Assembly: GCF_002806945.1 (NCBI RefSeq)
Contig: NZ_NIHC01000001.1
Location: forward strand, 248,001-312,000
Direction: 5' to 3'
Length of the DNA: 64,000 nt
Origin: Marinobacter salexigens
GTDB lineage: Bacteria; Pseudomonadota; Gammaproteobacteria; Pseudomonadales; Oleiphilaceae
In this document: positions 47,701 through 57,762 of the stretch, piece after piece
Numbering within the stretch: the stretch's first letter is position 1
Layout of the letters: the number at the start of each line of letters is the position of its first letter
Translations under genes and position numbers: made by a program
The notes under the pieces: generated by a model
What the model was told of the DNA's origin: nothing
The model's input: only the letters and a program-made list of their open reading frames with translations
The model's database searches: none

Positions 47701-48408
47701 CTAAGGCTCCCGGACAGCCAGTTGCTGGTCCAGTTTCCGCAGGCGCTCCGGAGTGCCAACATCAATCCAGTGCCCCGGGTGGTGTATGCCGGCAGCCCTG
47801 CCCTTCGCCATAGCGGCCCGAAGCACCGGGGCAAGCTTTCCCGCGCCATCAGTGAGCCCATCAAACAACCTCCGGTGCAGGAGGCTGATGCCAGCAAAGG
47901 TCAGTTTTTCACCCTCTTTTCCGGCACACTCCTCGTACAGCAAGCCGTTATCGTTCAGGCAAAAGTCGCCCTTGCGATGGTGTGGCGGGTTGTCGGTCAT
48001 TACCAGTAAAGCGTCAACAGAAGGGTGTTTGCCCGGTATTGGCGGCTGCAGCCGGGCCAGATCAAAATCGCTCCAGATATCGCCATTTATCACCATAAAC
48101 CAGTCGGTATCCGGGGATGCGAGTAGTGGCAGGGCGCGGACAATGCCGCCGGCGGTTTCCAATGGCTGGCCTTCCCGGGAGTAGTGCAGAGAAAGACCGA
48201 ACCGTTCACCGTTGCCCAGGGTGTACTCAATCTGCTCTCCGAGCCAGGCGTGATTGATGACCACATCCCGAAAACCCGCTTGCTTGAGGCGTTCAAGGTG
48301 ATGCTCAATGAGCGGTTTGCCGCCCGCACTAAGCAAGGGTTTCGGAGTGGTAAGGGTCAGTGGTCGCATGCGTTCACCCTTGCCTGCAGCAAGAATCATT
48401 GCTTTCAC
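47701..48408 (-). CDS. murU: N-acetylmuramate alpha-1-phosphate uridylyltransferase
   Basis: MurU converts MurNAc 1-phosphate to UDP-MurNAc in the peptidoglycan recycling route that bypasses MurA and gives intrinsic fosfomycin tolerance in Pseudomonas. The 235 residues start with the nucleotidyltransferase signature ILAAGKGERMRPLT and TPKPLL, then INGDIW. It shares its start with the last base of amgK, so the two steps are translationally coupled. Confidence 0.92.
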   Translation of the reverse strand: MKAMILAAGKGERMRPLTLTTPKPLLSAGGKPLIEHHLERLKQAGFRDVVINHAWLGEQIEYTLGNGERFGLSLHYSREGQPLETAGGIVRALPLLASPDTDWFMVINGDIWSDFDLARLQPPIPGKHPSVDALLVMTDNPPHHRKGDFCLNDNGLLYEECAGKEGEKLTFAGISLLHRRLFDGLTDGAGKLAPVLRAAMAKGRAAGIHHPGHWIDVGTPERLRKLDQQLAVREP

Positions 48409-49448
48409 TATGCATGCTCCCGAAGCGGAATTGGGCCAATCCGTTCTTCAATTCTCGGTATGGCCACTGCTTCCAGCCAGTCATGGAAGTGCCTTAGCGC
48501 GGGTTGCCGGTTGCTGGCTGCAAGCAGGTAGCCAACAGTGCGGGGGATGTCGCCCAAATAGCGTGACTTGCCGTCACGAATAGCCAAGCGGGCAAAAATG
48601 CCGGCGGCCTTCAGGTGACGCTGCATGCCCATCAACTCAAACCATTGTCGGAAGGTGTCGGGATCGGCACTGTGCAGGCCAGCTTCCAGGGTTTGCTTGC
48701 GGAAGGTTTCCAGCCATGCGCAGACGCGCTCTTCCGGCCACTGGATGTAGCAGTCCTTAAGGAGCGACACTGCGTCATAAGTCACCGGGCCGGTTACCGC
48801 ATCCTGAAAATCGATAACACCGAGGCGGTTGCGGTGTTGTCGCACCAGCAGGTTCCGGGAATGGTAGTCCCTGTGCACGGTTACTTCTGGCTGGGCCAGG
48901 GCGCTTTCCCGGAGCAATGCAAAGGTCGTGTCCAGCATGGACTTCTCGATGTTGTCCAGTTCCAGCTCCAGATAGCTTTCCAGCAGCCAGTCCCGAAACA
49001 AGGCCATCTCACGATTCAGTAGGGCCGCATTATAAAGCGGTAGTGGGTAGCCGGGCTCTGCGTGAACTTGCTGAATAAGAAGCAGCTCATCCAGAGCGCT
49101 TTGGTAAAGAGTGTCTGCGGTTTCGGGATTCAACTGGCCCAGCATTAACTGGTCGCCGAAGTCCTCCAGCAGGAGAAAGCCACGTGCAAGGTCAGCTTCG
49201 AAAATCTGTGGAACAGCAATCCCGGCCTGGAGCCAATGCCTGCCAATTTGGACAAATGGCCCGCAGTCTTCGAGCTCCGGGGGCGAGTCCATAACAATGA
49301 AAGATACGTCGCTGCCACTGGTATCTGTTTTGCAGACACGGTAGTAGCGCCGGAAGCTGGCATCGCCGGAAACGGGCTTGGCCTGAGCGTTCTCAAGGCC
49401 GGGAAACTGGCTGACCCAGGCGGTCAGCATTTGCAGGCGGTTGTCCAT
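48408..49448 (-). CDS. amgK: N-acetylmuramate/N-acetylglucosamine kinase
   Basis: AmgK phosphorylates MurNAc on the anomeric carbon for MurU. From ATG 49448 the 346 residues have an aminoglycoside-phosphotransferase fold with SGDASFRRYYRV near the start, VHRDYHSRNLLV (catalytic Asp) and VIDFQDA (metal-binding Asp). The frame is open further up to 49550. It is divergent from lptD, as in Pseudomonas putida. Confidence 0.92.
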   Translation of the reverse strand: MDNRLQMLTAWVSQFPGLENAQAKPVSGDASFRRYYRVCKTDTSGSDVSFIVMDSPPELEDCGPFVQIGRHWLQAGIAVPQIFEADLARGFLLLEDFGDQLMLGQLNPETADTLYQSALDELLLIQQVHAEPGYPLPLYNAALLNREMALFRDWLLESYLELELDNIEKSMLDTTFALLRESALAQPEVTVHRDYHSRNLLVRQHRNRLGVIDFQDAVTGPVTYDAVSLLKDCYIQWPEERVCAWLETFRKQTLEAGLHSADPDTFRQWFELMGMQRHLKAAGIFARLAIRDGKSRYLGDIPRTVGYLLAASNRQPALRHFHDWLEAVAIPRIEERIGPIPLREHA

Positions 49449-49611
49449 AGTGCGGGCAGTTGTCCTGGAATAGAGTGTACGTTGTATACGGGTATTCGTG
49501 AGCCCGGAGTTACGCCCATAAATGGGGCTCTCATTGAGGGCTCTTTGCATGGAGTATAAAGTGGGTAAAACGGTTTTGCAGCGGAGTTTCGATTATCAGG
49601 CTCCGTTTCCG

Positions 49612-49640
49612 TTAACAAGCTCCAGAGGCACGTGTAAACT
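49612..49640 (+). promoter_or_regulatory. Probable lptD promoter
   Basis: TTAACA (49612-49617), 17 bp, TAAACT (49635-49640), 81 bp before the lptD start. It is a reasonable sigma-70 match in the divergent region of 272 bp; the rest of that gap shows no gene. Confidence 0.45.
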
Positions 49641-49720
49641 AGGCGGCTGTTGTTTGTGTATATGCGCTCTGTTGCGCCAATCACATTTCTCCATGCATCT
49701 GGAACAGGAATCTTGCCATC

Positions 49721-52105
49721 GTGCCAATGTCCGACAGCTATCTGCAAGCGCAGACAGGCACATTGCAGCGCTGGTTTACGAGCCTGCTTGCCGGATTGGG
49801 CCTGATGTCGGCCGCCGGTTTATCTGCCGGCGAAGTAGCACCATCCGCCGCCGAGCTGGACTGGCGCCCTAAAAGCCAGCTTCCGGAGGATGTCAGGAAT
49901 TCGCTGCCCGCGTTTTGCACAGGTGGGTATCTGCCATCAGGCTCTGGTGAAGACGGCACGGCTGTTTTTGGAGAAAGTACTGGTGAAGCCGCAGCTCTGC
50001 AAGCCAGTGGCCTGAACGCCCGGTACGAGATTGACAGCGAGCTATACCTGCAAGGCGATGTTCAGGTGCGACAAGGCAGCTTTCAGGTGGCTGGATCTGA
50101 GGCCAGGTACAGTCAGAGTGCAGGCCTTGTATCAATTCAGGGACCTTTAGTCAGTCGTGGTGATGGGTTTTTGTTGACCGGAGAGCGCGCAGAATACAGC
50201 GTGAACTCAGGGCGTCTTGATATCAACACTGCCACCTTCTTGTTGCATGGGCCGGAAATGCGGGGTAGTGCCGGAAGCCTTTCACGGGTGGATGATGCCC
50301 GGGTAGAGATCCATGGCGGCATGCTTACCACCTGTGGCCCACAGCAGAATGATTGGGCAATTGTTGCTTCTGAGATAGAGTTGGATCAGGCCGAAGGCTT
50401 TGGAACAGCAAAGCATGTGCGCCTCGAAGTTCTGGACGTGCCTGTGCTTTACTGGCCTTACGCCAGCTTTCCCATTGATGATCGGCGTAAAACCGGTTTT
50501 CTGTACCCGCAGTTTGGCTCTTCCAGCGCGGGTAGCGGCGCATTTTTTGCGGCACCTTACTATCTGAATCTGGCACCCCATTATGATGCCACTTTTACGC
50601 CGCAGTACATCCATGGCCGCGGGCTGTTTAATGAGGTTGAGGGCCGCTATCTCAGTCCCCTCGGAGAGACCACGCTGCAGCTTGGCTATATTGATAACGA
50701 TTCAGCCTACAAAAATGACAACCCCGGTGAAGCCGGGCAGCGCTGGGCACTGGATGCCACCACCCGCGCCGAATTGGGCCGTGGCTGGCGCGGCTACGGT
50801 GACTTTTCCGTAGTAAGTGATGAAGATTATCTGGGGGATCTGAATCGCAGTCTGGAAATCAACCAGGCCACCCACTTGCAGCGCAAGGGTGGCGTGCGCT
50901 ATGAGGACGCGAACCAGTATTTTGATTTGTATCTTAATGATTACCAGACCGTCAGCGAACGTATTGCCCAGGCTGACAGGCCTTATGCCCAGTTACCCGA
51001 TGTGATCTATGCGGGAACGGCAGAGGCTGGCTGGTTTACGGCAGGGCTGGAGAGCCAGTACACCTGGTTTTATCGCGACAATGACGCGCTGACGGGACTG
51101 GATAAAGCCAATGGCCAGCGTTTTCGAGCCCGCCCCGAGCTGGCTCTGCCGATGCGGGCTCTCTGGGGCTTCAGCCGCCCTTCGGTCAGCCTTGATTACA
51201 CCCGCTATGAGCTGGAAGACTATAGCGCCGGGAACAGTGGGTTTGATCGCACTGTTCCGGTGGTGGAGTGGGATAACGGGCTGTATTTTGATCGCCAGTC
51301 CAGCCTGTTTGATGTGCCCTACAATCAGACCCTTGAGCCTCGACTGTATTATGCCTGGGCAGATGCTGAAGCCGATCAGAACTACATTCCTGCATTCGAT
51401 ACGGCGTTGCAAACCTTCCGCTTTGAGCAGCTGTTCCGGCCAGATCGTTTTGTAGGGGGAGACCGGGTGGGGGAGGCCAATCAGTTAACAGTGGCTCTGA
51501 CCAGCCGCTTCAACGACCTGGTGACGGGCGCCGAACGGGCTCGCTTCAGCATCGGTCAGGTGCAGTATTTTGAAGATCGTGAGGTGACGCTATTCGGTGT
51601 GGGCGGAAGTGATCGAAGCCGGTCACCGCTTGCAGGGGAAGTTGTGCTGAATCCCCTGCAAAATCTGCAAATCCGGACGTCCGGGCTATGGGATCCTGAA
51701 ACCGGAGAGACCGAAGAGGGCCGCAGCCAGCTGGTTTTCCACTCGGAGGATTACCGGTATCTGGCAAGTGTCGGGCACACTTACAGCAAGGATGAGCTGG
51801 ATCAGGCTGATATTGCCGCAGTTATCCCGGCATCAGACCGTGTTAGTCTAATCGGCCGCTGGGTGTACGATTCGGATCTGGATCGCACGGTTGGCTCCCT
51901 TGCCGGGATTGAGTACAACAATTGTTGTTGGAGCGTTCAGGTGGTTCACCAGAACTATTTCACCGACGACCAGGAACTGGACAGTCGCATACTGTTCCAG
52001 ATTCAACTGAAAGGCCTGGGCGGAAGTGGCGGAGCCGCTACTTCGATTTCCGAGGCGATATACGGTTTCGATGAGCGCGAGCGGCGCCGTTTCGGGGCTC
52101 GTTGA
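49721..52105 (+). CDS. lptD: LPS-assembly protein LptD
   Basis: LptD is the outer-membrane barrel that inserts lipopolysaccharide at the cell surface with LptE. The 794-residue precursor has a signal peptide, an N-terminal OstA/jellyroll domain (about 100-225, LYLQGDVQVRQG) and a C-terminal barrel. Cysteines at 66, 205, 735 and 736 reproduce the two-plus-CC pattern that forms the functional disulfides in E. coli. The start may be GTG 49721, better spaced from AGGAA, or ATG 49727. surA, whose product chaperones LptD, follows. Confidence 0.94.
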   Translation: MPMSDSYLQAQTGTLQRWFTSLLAGLGLMSAAGLSAGEVAPSAAELDWRPKSQLPEDVRNSLPAFCTGGYLPSGSGEDGTAVFGESTGEAAALQASGLNARYEIDSELYLQGDVQVRQGSFQVAGSEARYSQSAGLVSIQGPLVSRGDGFLLTGERAEYSVNSGRLDINTATFLLHGPEMRGSAGSLSRVDDARVEIHGGMLTTCGPQQNDWAIVASEIELDQAEGFGTAKHVRLEVLDVPVLYWPYASFPIDDRRKTGFLYPQFGSSSAGSGAFFAAPYYLNLAPHYDATFTPQYIHGRGLFNEVEGRYLSPLGETTLQLGYIDNDSAYKNDNPGEAGQRWALDATTRAELGRGWRGYGDFSVVSDEDYLGDLNRSLEINQATHLQRKGGVRYEDANQYFDLYLNDYQTVSERIAQADRPYAQLPDVIYAGTAEAGWFTAGLESQYTWFYRDNDALTGLDKANGQRFRARPELALPMRALWGFSRPSVSLDYTRYELEDYSAGNSGFDRTVPVVEWDNGLYFDRQSSLFDVPYNQTLEPRLYYAWADAEADQNYIPAFDTALQTFRFEQLFRPDRFVGGDRVGEANQLTVALTSRFNDLVTGAERARFSIGQVQYFEDREVTLFGVGGSDRSRSPLAGEVVLNPLQNLQIRTSGLWDPETGETEEGRSQLVFHSEDYRYLASVGHTYSKDELDQADIAAVIPASDRVSLIGRWVYDSDLDRTVGSLAGIEYNNCCWSVQVVHQNYFTDDQELDSRILFQIQLKGLGGSGGAATSISEAIYGFDERERRRFGAR

Positions 52106-52180
52106 TTGGTTTTTCCCTGACGGTAACCGTGCCATTCCGGTACCCTGTCCGCAGGCTTATTTGAACATTATGAGGTGGTT

Positions 52181-53536
52181 ATGAAGGCGACGATTCGCCA
52201 GGGTTTACAGATACTGCTGATGCTGTTGGCAGTGGTGCTTTCTTTTTCGGTTCAGGCTGAACGCAAATTGCTCGATCAGGTGGTTGCCATTGTGGATGAC
52301 GACGTGATCCTTCAAACCGAACTTGAAGCGAGAATCAACACGATTGTGGGTCGCCTAAGTGCTCAGGGCACTGGCCTGCCACCGCGCCGTCTTCTTGAAG
52401 AGCGGGTTCTTGAGCAGCTGATCACCGAATCTGTACAGTTACAGATGGCCGATAAAGCGGGGATGCGCATCAGCGACAATGAGCTGAATGAGACCCTGGC
52501 CAATATTGCCAGAAGCAATGGCATGAGCCTGTCCGAATTTGAGGGCCAGCTAGCCGCAGAGGGCGTAAGTTATCGTCAGGCCCGAGAACAGATCCGCCAG
52601 GAAATGATCACCGGCCGGGTACAACAGCGCCAGGTTGGCAGCCGGGTTCGTGTAACGGACCGGGAGGTTGAAAACTATTTGCAGGCGCTTGAATCTGGCG
52701 GTGGCAACGATGCGGAATACCGGTTGGCCTATATCTTTATCGAGCTGGATAACCCAGCGGATGATGCGACTGTCGATGCCACCCGTGAAAAAGCGGAAGA
52801 GCTACGGGCAGCTATACTGAGTGGCCGTGATTTCCGCGAAGTGGCAGTGGCTGAATCGGATGCCAGTAACGCCCTTGAAGGCGGTGATATGGGGTGGCGC
52901 AGTGAGAGCCAGCTACCCTCTCTGGTTGCGCCGGTTGTTCCAGCACTTGACGTTGGTGAGCCCTCAGAAATTCTGGAGAATAACAGCGGTTTCCACATGG
53001 TTATGGTGATGAATAAACGCGGCGGCGCACAAAAACAGGTCATTCAGCAGAACCGTGTGCGTCACATACTGATCAGGCCATCTGAAGCGGTCACAGATGC
53101 GGAGGCGGAAACGGCGATTCGCAAACTCGCTCAGCAACTCCAGGACGGCGCTGATTTTGCTGTGCTGGCCCGGCAACATTCAGACGACCCCGTTTCCGGC
53201 TCCGATGGTGGCAATCTTGGCTGGGTAAATCCGGGGCAGATGGTGCCAGCGTTTGAGCAAGCTATGCAGGAGGCCGGTGTAGGAGAATTCAAAGGGCCGT
53301 TCCGCTCACAGTTTGGCTGGCATATCCTTCAGGTTGAAGAGCGCCGCGAGAAAGATATCAGTGTCGATGTGAAAGAAGCAGAGGCGCGCCAGGCGATTTA
53401 TCGCCGCAAGTTCGAAACCGAGCTGCAAAACTGGCTGCGGGAAATCCGCGACGAAGCTTTTGTAGAGCTTAAAGGTGAGTATGCAACCGAGACAACAGAA
53501 GAAGAGCCTGGTGACTCTCAGGAAGCTGCTGAATAA
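52181..53536 (+). CDS. surA: Periplasmic chaperone/peptidyl-prolyl isomerase SurA
   Basis: SurA carries unfolded outer-membrane proteins, LptD among them, across the periplasm. The 451-residue precursor has a signal peptide (cleavage near SVQA-ERKLLD), an N-terminal chaperone domain and two parvulin domains (about 170-275 and 282-385; the second has RQHSDDPVSGSDGGNLGW). I take ATG 52181, with GAGG six bases upstream, rather than GTG 52175. Its stop shares a base with the pdxA start. Confidence 0.95.
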   Translation: MKATIRQGLQILLMLLAVVLSFSVQAERKLLDQVVAIVDDDVILQTELEARINTIVGRLSAQGTGLPPRRLLEERVLEQLITESVQLQMADKAGMRISDNELNETLANIARSNGMSLSEFEGQLAAEGVSYRQAREQIRQEMITGRVQQRQVGSRVRVTDREVENYLQALESGGGNDAEYRLAYIFIELDNPADDATVDATREKAEELRAAILSGRDFREVAVAESDASNALEGGDMGWRSESQLPSLVAPVVPALDVGEPSEILENNSGFHMVMVMNKRGGAQKQVIQQNRVRHILIRPSEAVTDAEAETAIRKLAQQLQDGADFAVLARQHSDDPVSGSDGGNLGWVNPGQMVPAFEQAMQEAGVGEFKGPFRSQFGWHILQVEERREKDISVDVKEAEARQAIYRRKFETELQNWLREIRDEAFVELKGEYATETTEEEPGDSQEAAE

Positions 53537-54561
53537 TGAGTGATGAGGTTGTTCTGGCCCTTACCGCGGGCGAGCCTGCCGGTATAGGCCCCGAGCTTTG
53601 CTTGCAGCTGGCTACTGCGCAGCGTGATGCAAGTGTGGTCGTTGTCGCCAGCCAGCCACTGCTGGAAGCTCGGGCCCGGCTTCTGGGCCTGAACGTTAAA
53701 TTGTACCCATGGCAACCCGGCATGGCGCCAAAGAAAGGTGCGGGCGAGCTGTCTGTGTTGCACGTTGAAGGTTGCACATCGCTTCAGGCGGGTAAGCTGG
53801 ATTCTGCCAACAGCCAGTATGTGCTGGAAACCCTCGAGGTTGCCGCTAAAGGCTGCCTTGGCGGTGATTTTGATGGCATGGTTACGGCGCCCGTTCACAA
53901 AGGCATTATCAACGAAGCCGGTATTGAATTCAGTGGCCATACCGAATTCTTGCAGGCGCTTTGCGGGGTTGAGCGAGTGGTTATGATGCTCGCCACAGAG
54001 GAACTGCGCGTGGCGTTGGTAACAACTCACTTACCCCTGAAAGACGTATCTGCGGCGGTTACGCCAGAACGAATTACCCAGGTTGCCACCATTTTGAATG
54101 CCGACCTGAAAAAGTTTTTCGGAATACAACAGCCCCGAATTCTCGTTACCGGCCTGAACCCCCATGCCGGGGAAGGCGGCCACCTTGGCCGGGAAGAAAT
54201 TGAAGTGATTGAGCCAACCCTTGAGAAACTTCGCGCCAAAGGCATGCAACTGGTTGGCCCTTTGCCGGCAGACACCCTGTTTACACCGCACTGGCTTGAT
54301 GGCGCAGATGCCGCCCTGGCCATGTACCACGATCAAGGCCTGCCAGTTCTTAAATTCCAGGGTTTCGGCCGTGCGGTAAACATTACTCTGGGGTTGCCCG
54401 TAGTGCGTACATCGGTGGATCATGGCACTGCCTTGGATCTTGCCGGCTCAGGCAAAGCCGACTCGGGCAGCTTACATACGGCTATCCGAGTGGGGGAACA
54501 GATGGCACGCTCCCTCAAATCTGCGAATCGCAAAGCCTTTAATAAAGAGAAATCTGAGTGA
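53536..54561 (+). CDS. pdxA: 4-hydroxythreonine-4-phosphate dehydrogenase
   Basis: PdxA oxidises 4-phosphohydroxythreonine in the pyridoxal phosphate pathway. The 341 residues have [13 protein letters not shown], the metal-binding histidines in [22 protein letters not shown] and [11 protein letters not shown]. It overlaps surA by one base (TAATG) and rsmA by four, in a chain of coupled genes. Confidence 0.96.
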   Translation: MSDEVVLALTAGEPAGIGPELCLQLATAQRDASVVVVASQPLLEARARLLGLNVKLYPWQPGMAPKKGAGELSVLHVEGCTSLQAGKLDSANSQYVLETLEVAAKGCLGGDFDGMVTAPVHKGIINEAGIEFSGHTEFLQALCGVERVVMMLATEELRVALVTTHLPLKDVSAAVTPERITQVATILNADLKKFFGIQQPRILVTGLNPHAGEGGHLGREEIEVIEPTLEKLRAKGMQLVGPLPADTLFTPHWLDGADAALAMYHDQGLPVLKFQGFGRAVNITLGLPVVRTSVDHGTALDLAGSGKADSGSLHTAIRVGEQMARSLKSANRKAFNKEKSE

Positions 54562-55421
54562 GTAAAAAAGCCGGCCATCAGGCCAGGAAACGGTTTGGAC
54601 AGAACTTTCTTCACGATCCAGGCGTCATTGAACGCATTATTCGCGCCATTCACCCGAAGCCGGATGATGCCATTGTTGAAATTGGCCCTGGCCTTGGCGC
54701 CATCACCGAGGAGATCCTGGCGGTTAATCCAAAGCTCCAGGTTGTGGAGTTGGATCGCGACCTGATTCCTGTGCTTCGCACCAAGTTTTTCAACTATCCA
54801 GAATTCCGTATCCACGAAGCCGACGCTCTCAAGTTTGATTTCAGCCAACTTGTGGATGACAGGCCGCTTCGTATTATCGGCAACCTGCCCTACAACATAT
54901 CCACGCCCCTGATTTTTCATTTGTTGGCCCAGTCAGGCGTGGTGCAAGACATGCACTTCATGCTGCAGAAAGAAGTAGTGCAGCGTATGGCGGCGGTACC
55001 AGGTGATAACAATTATGGCCGGCTGGGCATAATGACCCAGTACTTCTGCAAGGTTCAGCCGTTGTTTGAAGTGGGCCCCGGTGCCTTTCGACCAGCGCCG
55101 AAAGTGGATTCCGCCATTGTGCGACTGGTTCCCCATAAGGAGCTTCCACACCCGGCGAAGGATCATGGCACGCTGCAGGCGGTGGTACGAACAGCCTTTA
55201 ACGCTCGCCGCAAAACCTTGCGTAAGGCGCTAGCTGGCATGGTAACGGTTGAACAGTTACAGACTTTGAGTATCAATGACGGCCTTAGGCCCGAAAACCT
55301 GAGCCTTGCAGATTACGTGAGTATTGCGGATTTGCTGGTGGCTGAAAAAAACAGTGAGCAAGGCAGCGTCCAGCCCGGCAAGGTTGGCTCAGGAGACGGA
55401 AGCGGAGACAACCATGACTGA
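54558..55421 (+). CDS. rsmA: 16S rRNA (adenine1518-N6/adenine1519-N6)-dimethyltransferase
   Basis: RsmA (KsgA) dimethylates two adjacent adenines near the 3' end of 16S rRNA. The 287-residue enzyme has [11 protein letters not shown], the SAM-binding [10 protein letters not shown] and the catalytic NLPYNIST. It starts at GTG 54558 inside the pdxA stop and ends inside the apaH start. It runs about 20 residues longer at the C-terminus than E. coli KsgA. Confidence 0.96.
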   Translation: MSKKAGHQARKRFGQNFLHDPGVIERIIRAIHPKPDDAIVEIGPGLGAITEEILAVNPKLQVVELDRDLIPVLRTKFFNYPEFRIHEADALKFDFSQLVDDRPLRIIGNLPYNISTPLIFHLLAQSGVVQDMHFMLQKEVVQRMAAVPGDNNYGRLGIMTQYFCKVQPLFEVGPGAFRPAPKVDSAIVRLVPHKELPHPAKDHGTLQAVVRTAFNARRKTLRKALAGMVTVEQLQTLSINDGLRPENLSLADYVSIADLLVAEKNSEQGSVQPGKVGSGDGSGDNHD

Positions 55422-56214
55422 TTACGCCATAGGCGATATTCAGGGTTGTTATGATCGCTTGAAAGAGGTGCTGGCGAAGGTGGATTTTTCGCCATCCCGT
55501 GATCGTCTCTGGGTGGCGGGTGACCTGATCAACCGTGGCCCATCCTCCCTTAAAACCCTGCGCTACATCGAAAGCCTGGGCGATTCGGCCGTAGTGGTGC
55601 TCGGCAATCACGATCTGCATTTGTTGGCCGTGGCCTTTGGCGGCCACGAACCAAAGCGCAAGGACACACTCAAGGGAATACTGAAGGCCCCCGATCGCGA
55701 TAAGCTTTTAGGTTGGCTGCGACAGCAACACCTGTGTGTGCACGATCCCGAGCGCAACCTCATCATGGCCCATGCCGGAGTTCCCCATATCTGGAGCGTT
55801 CAGCAGGCTGTTGAGAATGCTCGGGAAGTGGAAGCAGTGATTCGCGGGGAGCATGCCCGGGAATACTTTGCACTGATGTACGGCAACAAGCCGGCAGGCT
55901 GGGATGAAAGTCTCACGGGCATGGATCGTTGGCGGGTGATCACCAATTATTTCACCAGAATGCGTTTTGTTGCCCAGGACGGCAGGCTTGAACTTACCGC
56001 TAAAGAATCCGCTGGCAGTGCGCCTGAGGGCTATGCCCCCTGGTTTGAATTTCCCCGCTCCGATGACCTGCGCGTGATCTTCGGACACTGGGCAGCTATC
56101 GAAGGTGAAACAGGCAGAGACCGCTTCATAGGCCTGGACACTGGCTGTGTTTGGGGCGGAGCGCTCACCATGATGAATCTGGATACCGGAGAGAAAATCC
56201 ACTGTGACTGTTGA
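55414..56214 (+). CDS. apaH: Symmetrical bis(5'-nucleosyl)-tetraphosphatase
   Basis: ApaH hydrolyses Ap4A to two ADP and also removes Np4 caps from RNA. From ATG 55414 the 266 residues show the phosphoesterase metal motifs [13 protein letters not shown] and GNHDLH, then MAHAGVPH. The start overlaps the rsmA stop by eight bases. The apaG gene usually found between rsmA and apaH is missing here. Confidence 0.95.
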   Translation: MTDYAIGDIQGCYDRLKEVLAKVDFSPSRDRLWVAGDLINRGPSSLKTLRYIESLGDSAVVVLGNHDLHLLAVAFGGHEPKRKDTLKGILKAPDRDKLLGWLRQQHLCVHDPERNLIMAHAGVPHIWSVQQAVENAREVEAVIRGEHAREYFALMYGNKPAGWDESLTGMDRWRVITNYFTRMRFVAQDGRLELTAKESAGSAPEGYAPWFEFPRSDDLRVIFGHWAAIEGETGRDRFIGLDTGCVWGGALTMMNLDTGEKIHCDC

Positions 56215-56632
56215 GCCTGTAAAACCGAAACCCCGGGGTCTTATGCGCCTGCCCATTCTGATCGGCGCTTTTTTTGCCCTCACGGCAGTGATGGCTGGGG
56301 CATTTGGTGCTCATGGCCTGCGTAACCTGGTAAGCGAACGCAGCCTGGAGGTTTTCCAGACCGCAGTTACCTATCAAATGTATCATGCCATCGCACTGGT
56401 GCTGGTTGCTCTGTTGACTGGCTTTGGGCTTTCGCAGCGATTGCTGGGGCTGGCCGCTGGTTTCTTTGTGGCAGGTATCCTGTTGTTTAGTGGCAGCTTG
56501 TATACACTGGTGCTGACCGACCTGCGCTGGGTTGGTCCAATTACGCCCATGGGTGGTGTGTGTTTTATGATTGGCTGGATATTGTTGCTGACCGCTGGCG
56601 TGGGCCAGCAAACGGATCAAAGCAGAGGTTAG
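56204..56632 (+). CDS. DUF423 family membrane protein
   Basis: The 142-residue protein has about four membrane helices and the family hallmark AGAFGAHGLRN near residue 37. The frame starts with GTG 56204 inside the apaH stop region; ATG 56243, which begins MRLPILIGAFF, is an equally good start. Function is unknown. It is followed after seven bases by thiS. Confidence 0.85.
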   Translation: MTVEPVKPKPRGLMRLPILIGAFFALTAVMAGAFGAHGLRNLVSERSLEVFQTAVTYQMYHAIALVLVALLTGFGLSQRLLGLAAGFFVAGILLFSGSLYTLVLTDLRWVGPITPMGGVCFMIGWILLLTAGVGQQTDQSRG

Positions 56633-56639
56633 GAGCGTT

Positions 56640-56840
56640 ATGCAGGTTAAGGTTAATGGCGAAGCCATGGTGCTCACTAAGGGTGCCACAGTTTCAGCAT
56701 TGTTGGAAAAAATGGCACTGACAGGCAAGCGCTTGGCGGTGGAAGTAAATGAGGACATAGTGCCTCGCAGCCAGCACGTCGAGTTTACCCTCAATGACGG
56801 AGATCGCGTTGAGGTGGTACACGCCATCGGAGGCGGCTAA
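56640..56840 (+). CDS. thiS: Sulfur carrier protein ThiS
   Basis: ThiS is a ubiquitin-like carrier whose C-terminal glycine is adenylated and thiocarboxylated to bring sulfur to thiazole synthesis. The 66 residues end VVHAIGGG, exposing the needed Gly-Gly. AGGAG lies five bases before the ATG. thiG, its partner, follows at 84 bp, with a small AGCCCC/GGGGCT hairpin between. Confidence 0.93.
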   Translation: MQVKVNGEAMVLTKGATVSALLEKMALTGKRLAVEVNEDIVPRSQHVEFTLNDGDRVEVVHAIGGG

Positions 56841-56858
56841 GCCCCATTTGGCGGGGCT
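56840..56858. other. Small stem-loop between thiS and thiG
   Basis: AGCCCC (56840-56845) pairs with GGGGCT (56853-56858). No T-run follows. No TPP riboswitch is evident near these genes. Confidence 0.4.
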
Positions 56859-56924
56859 GAGGCCCGGCCGTGACAGGCGTTTTCAAGAGATGACACCCTT
56901 ACGTTTGACCAACCCGGAAACACT

Positions 56925-57734
56925 ATGACCGACACACCAGAACTCCTGCTGCCCGAAGATAAACCGCTTGAAATTGCGGGCCGCATTTATCAGTCGCGGT
57001 TACTGGTAGGCACTGGAAAATACCGAGACCTGACGGAAACAGCTGAGGCCATTGAAGCAAGTGGAGCTGAAATTGTGACCGTGGCGGTTCGCCGCACAAA
57101 CTTGGGCCAGAATCCGGATGAGCCCAATCTTCTGGATGTGATTTCCCCGGACCGCTACACCATCCTGCCCAACACGGCCGGTTGTTATACCGCCAAAGAT
57201 GCAGTGCGTACGTGCAAGCTGGCGCGGGAACTTCTCGACGGGCGCGATTTGGTAAAGCTGGAAGTGCTGGGTGAGCACAAAACCTTGTACCCGAACATGC
57301 CAGAAACCCTGGCGGCCGCCGAAGAGCTGATTAAAGACGGCTTCAAGGTGATGGTTTACTGCTCCGACGACCCCCTGCTAGCCACGACTCTTGAGGAAAT
57401 GGGCTGTATTGCCATCATGCCTCTGGGCGCACCTATTGGCTCCGGGCTGGGTATTCAGAACCGTTACAACATCCGGTTGATCGCCGAAAATGCCAAGGTT
57501 CCGGTGTTAGTGGATGCGGGCGTAGGCACAGCCTCCGATGCCACCATCGCCATGGAACTGGGTTGCGACGGTGTGCTGATGAATTCCGCCATCGCACAAG
57601 CCAAAGACCCGATCAGAATGGCCAATGCCATGCGCCTGGCCATTGAGGCGGGCCGTGAGGCCTATCTGGCAGGCCGTATGCCCAAAAAGCTCTACGCAAG
57701 CGCTTCCTCGCCCCTTGATGGCACTTTCTTTTAA
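56925..57734 (+). CDS. thiG: Thiazole synthase
   Basis: ThiG condenses deoxyxylulose phosphate, dehydroglycine and the ThiS thiocarboxylate into the thiamine thiazole. The 269-residue TIM barrel has the Schiff-base lysine in LVKLEVLG (K111), VRRTNLG and [11 protein letters not shown]. It is about 10 residues longer at the N-terminus than many ThiG proteins. It forms an operon with thiS. Confidence 0.95.
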   Translation: MTDTPELLLPEDKPLEIAGRIYQSRLLVGTGKYRDLTETAEAIEASGAEIVTVAVRRTNLGQNPDEPNLLDVISPDRYTILPNTAGCYTAKDAVRTCKLARELLDGRDLVKLEVLGEHKTLYPNMPETLAAAEELIKDGFKVMVYCSDDPLLATTLEEMGCIAIMPLGAPIGSGLGIQNRYNIRLIAENAKVPVLVDAGVGTASDATIAMELGCDGVLMNSAIAQAKDPIRMANAMRLAIEAGREAYLAGRMPKKLYASASSPLDGTFF

Positions 57735-57762
57735 TTTCGATTCTGATTAAGAGCGCTGCAGT

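Noticed and set aside
56841..56924. TPP riboswitch before thiG
   Set aside because: The gap is only 84 bp and lacks the conserved CUGAGA and ACCUG thi-box segments.
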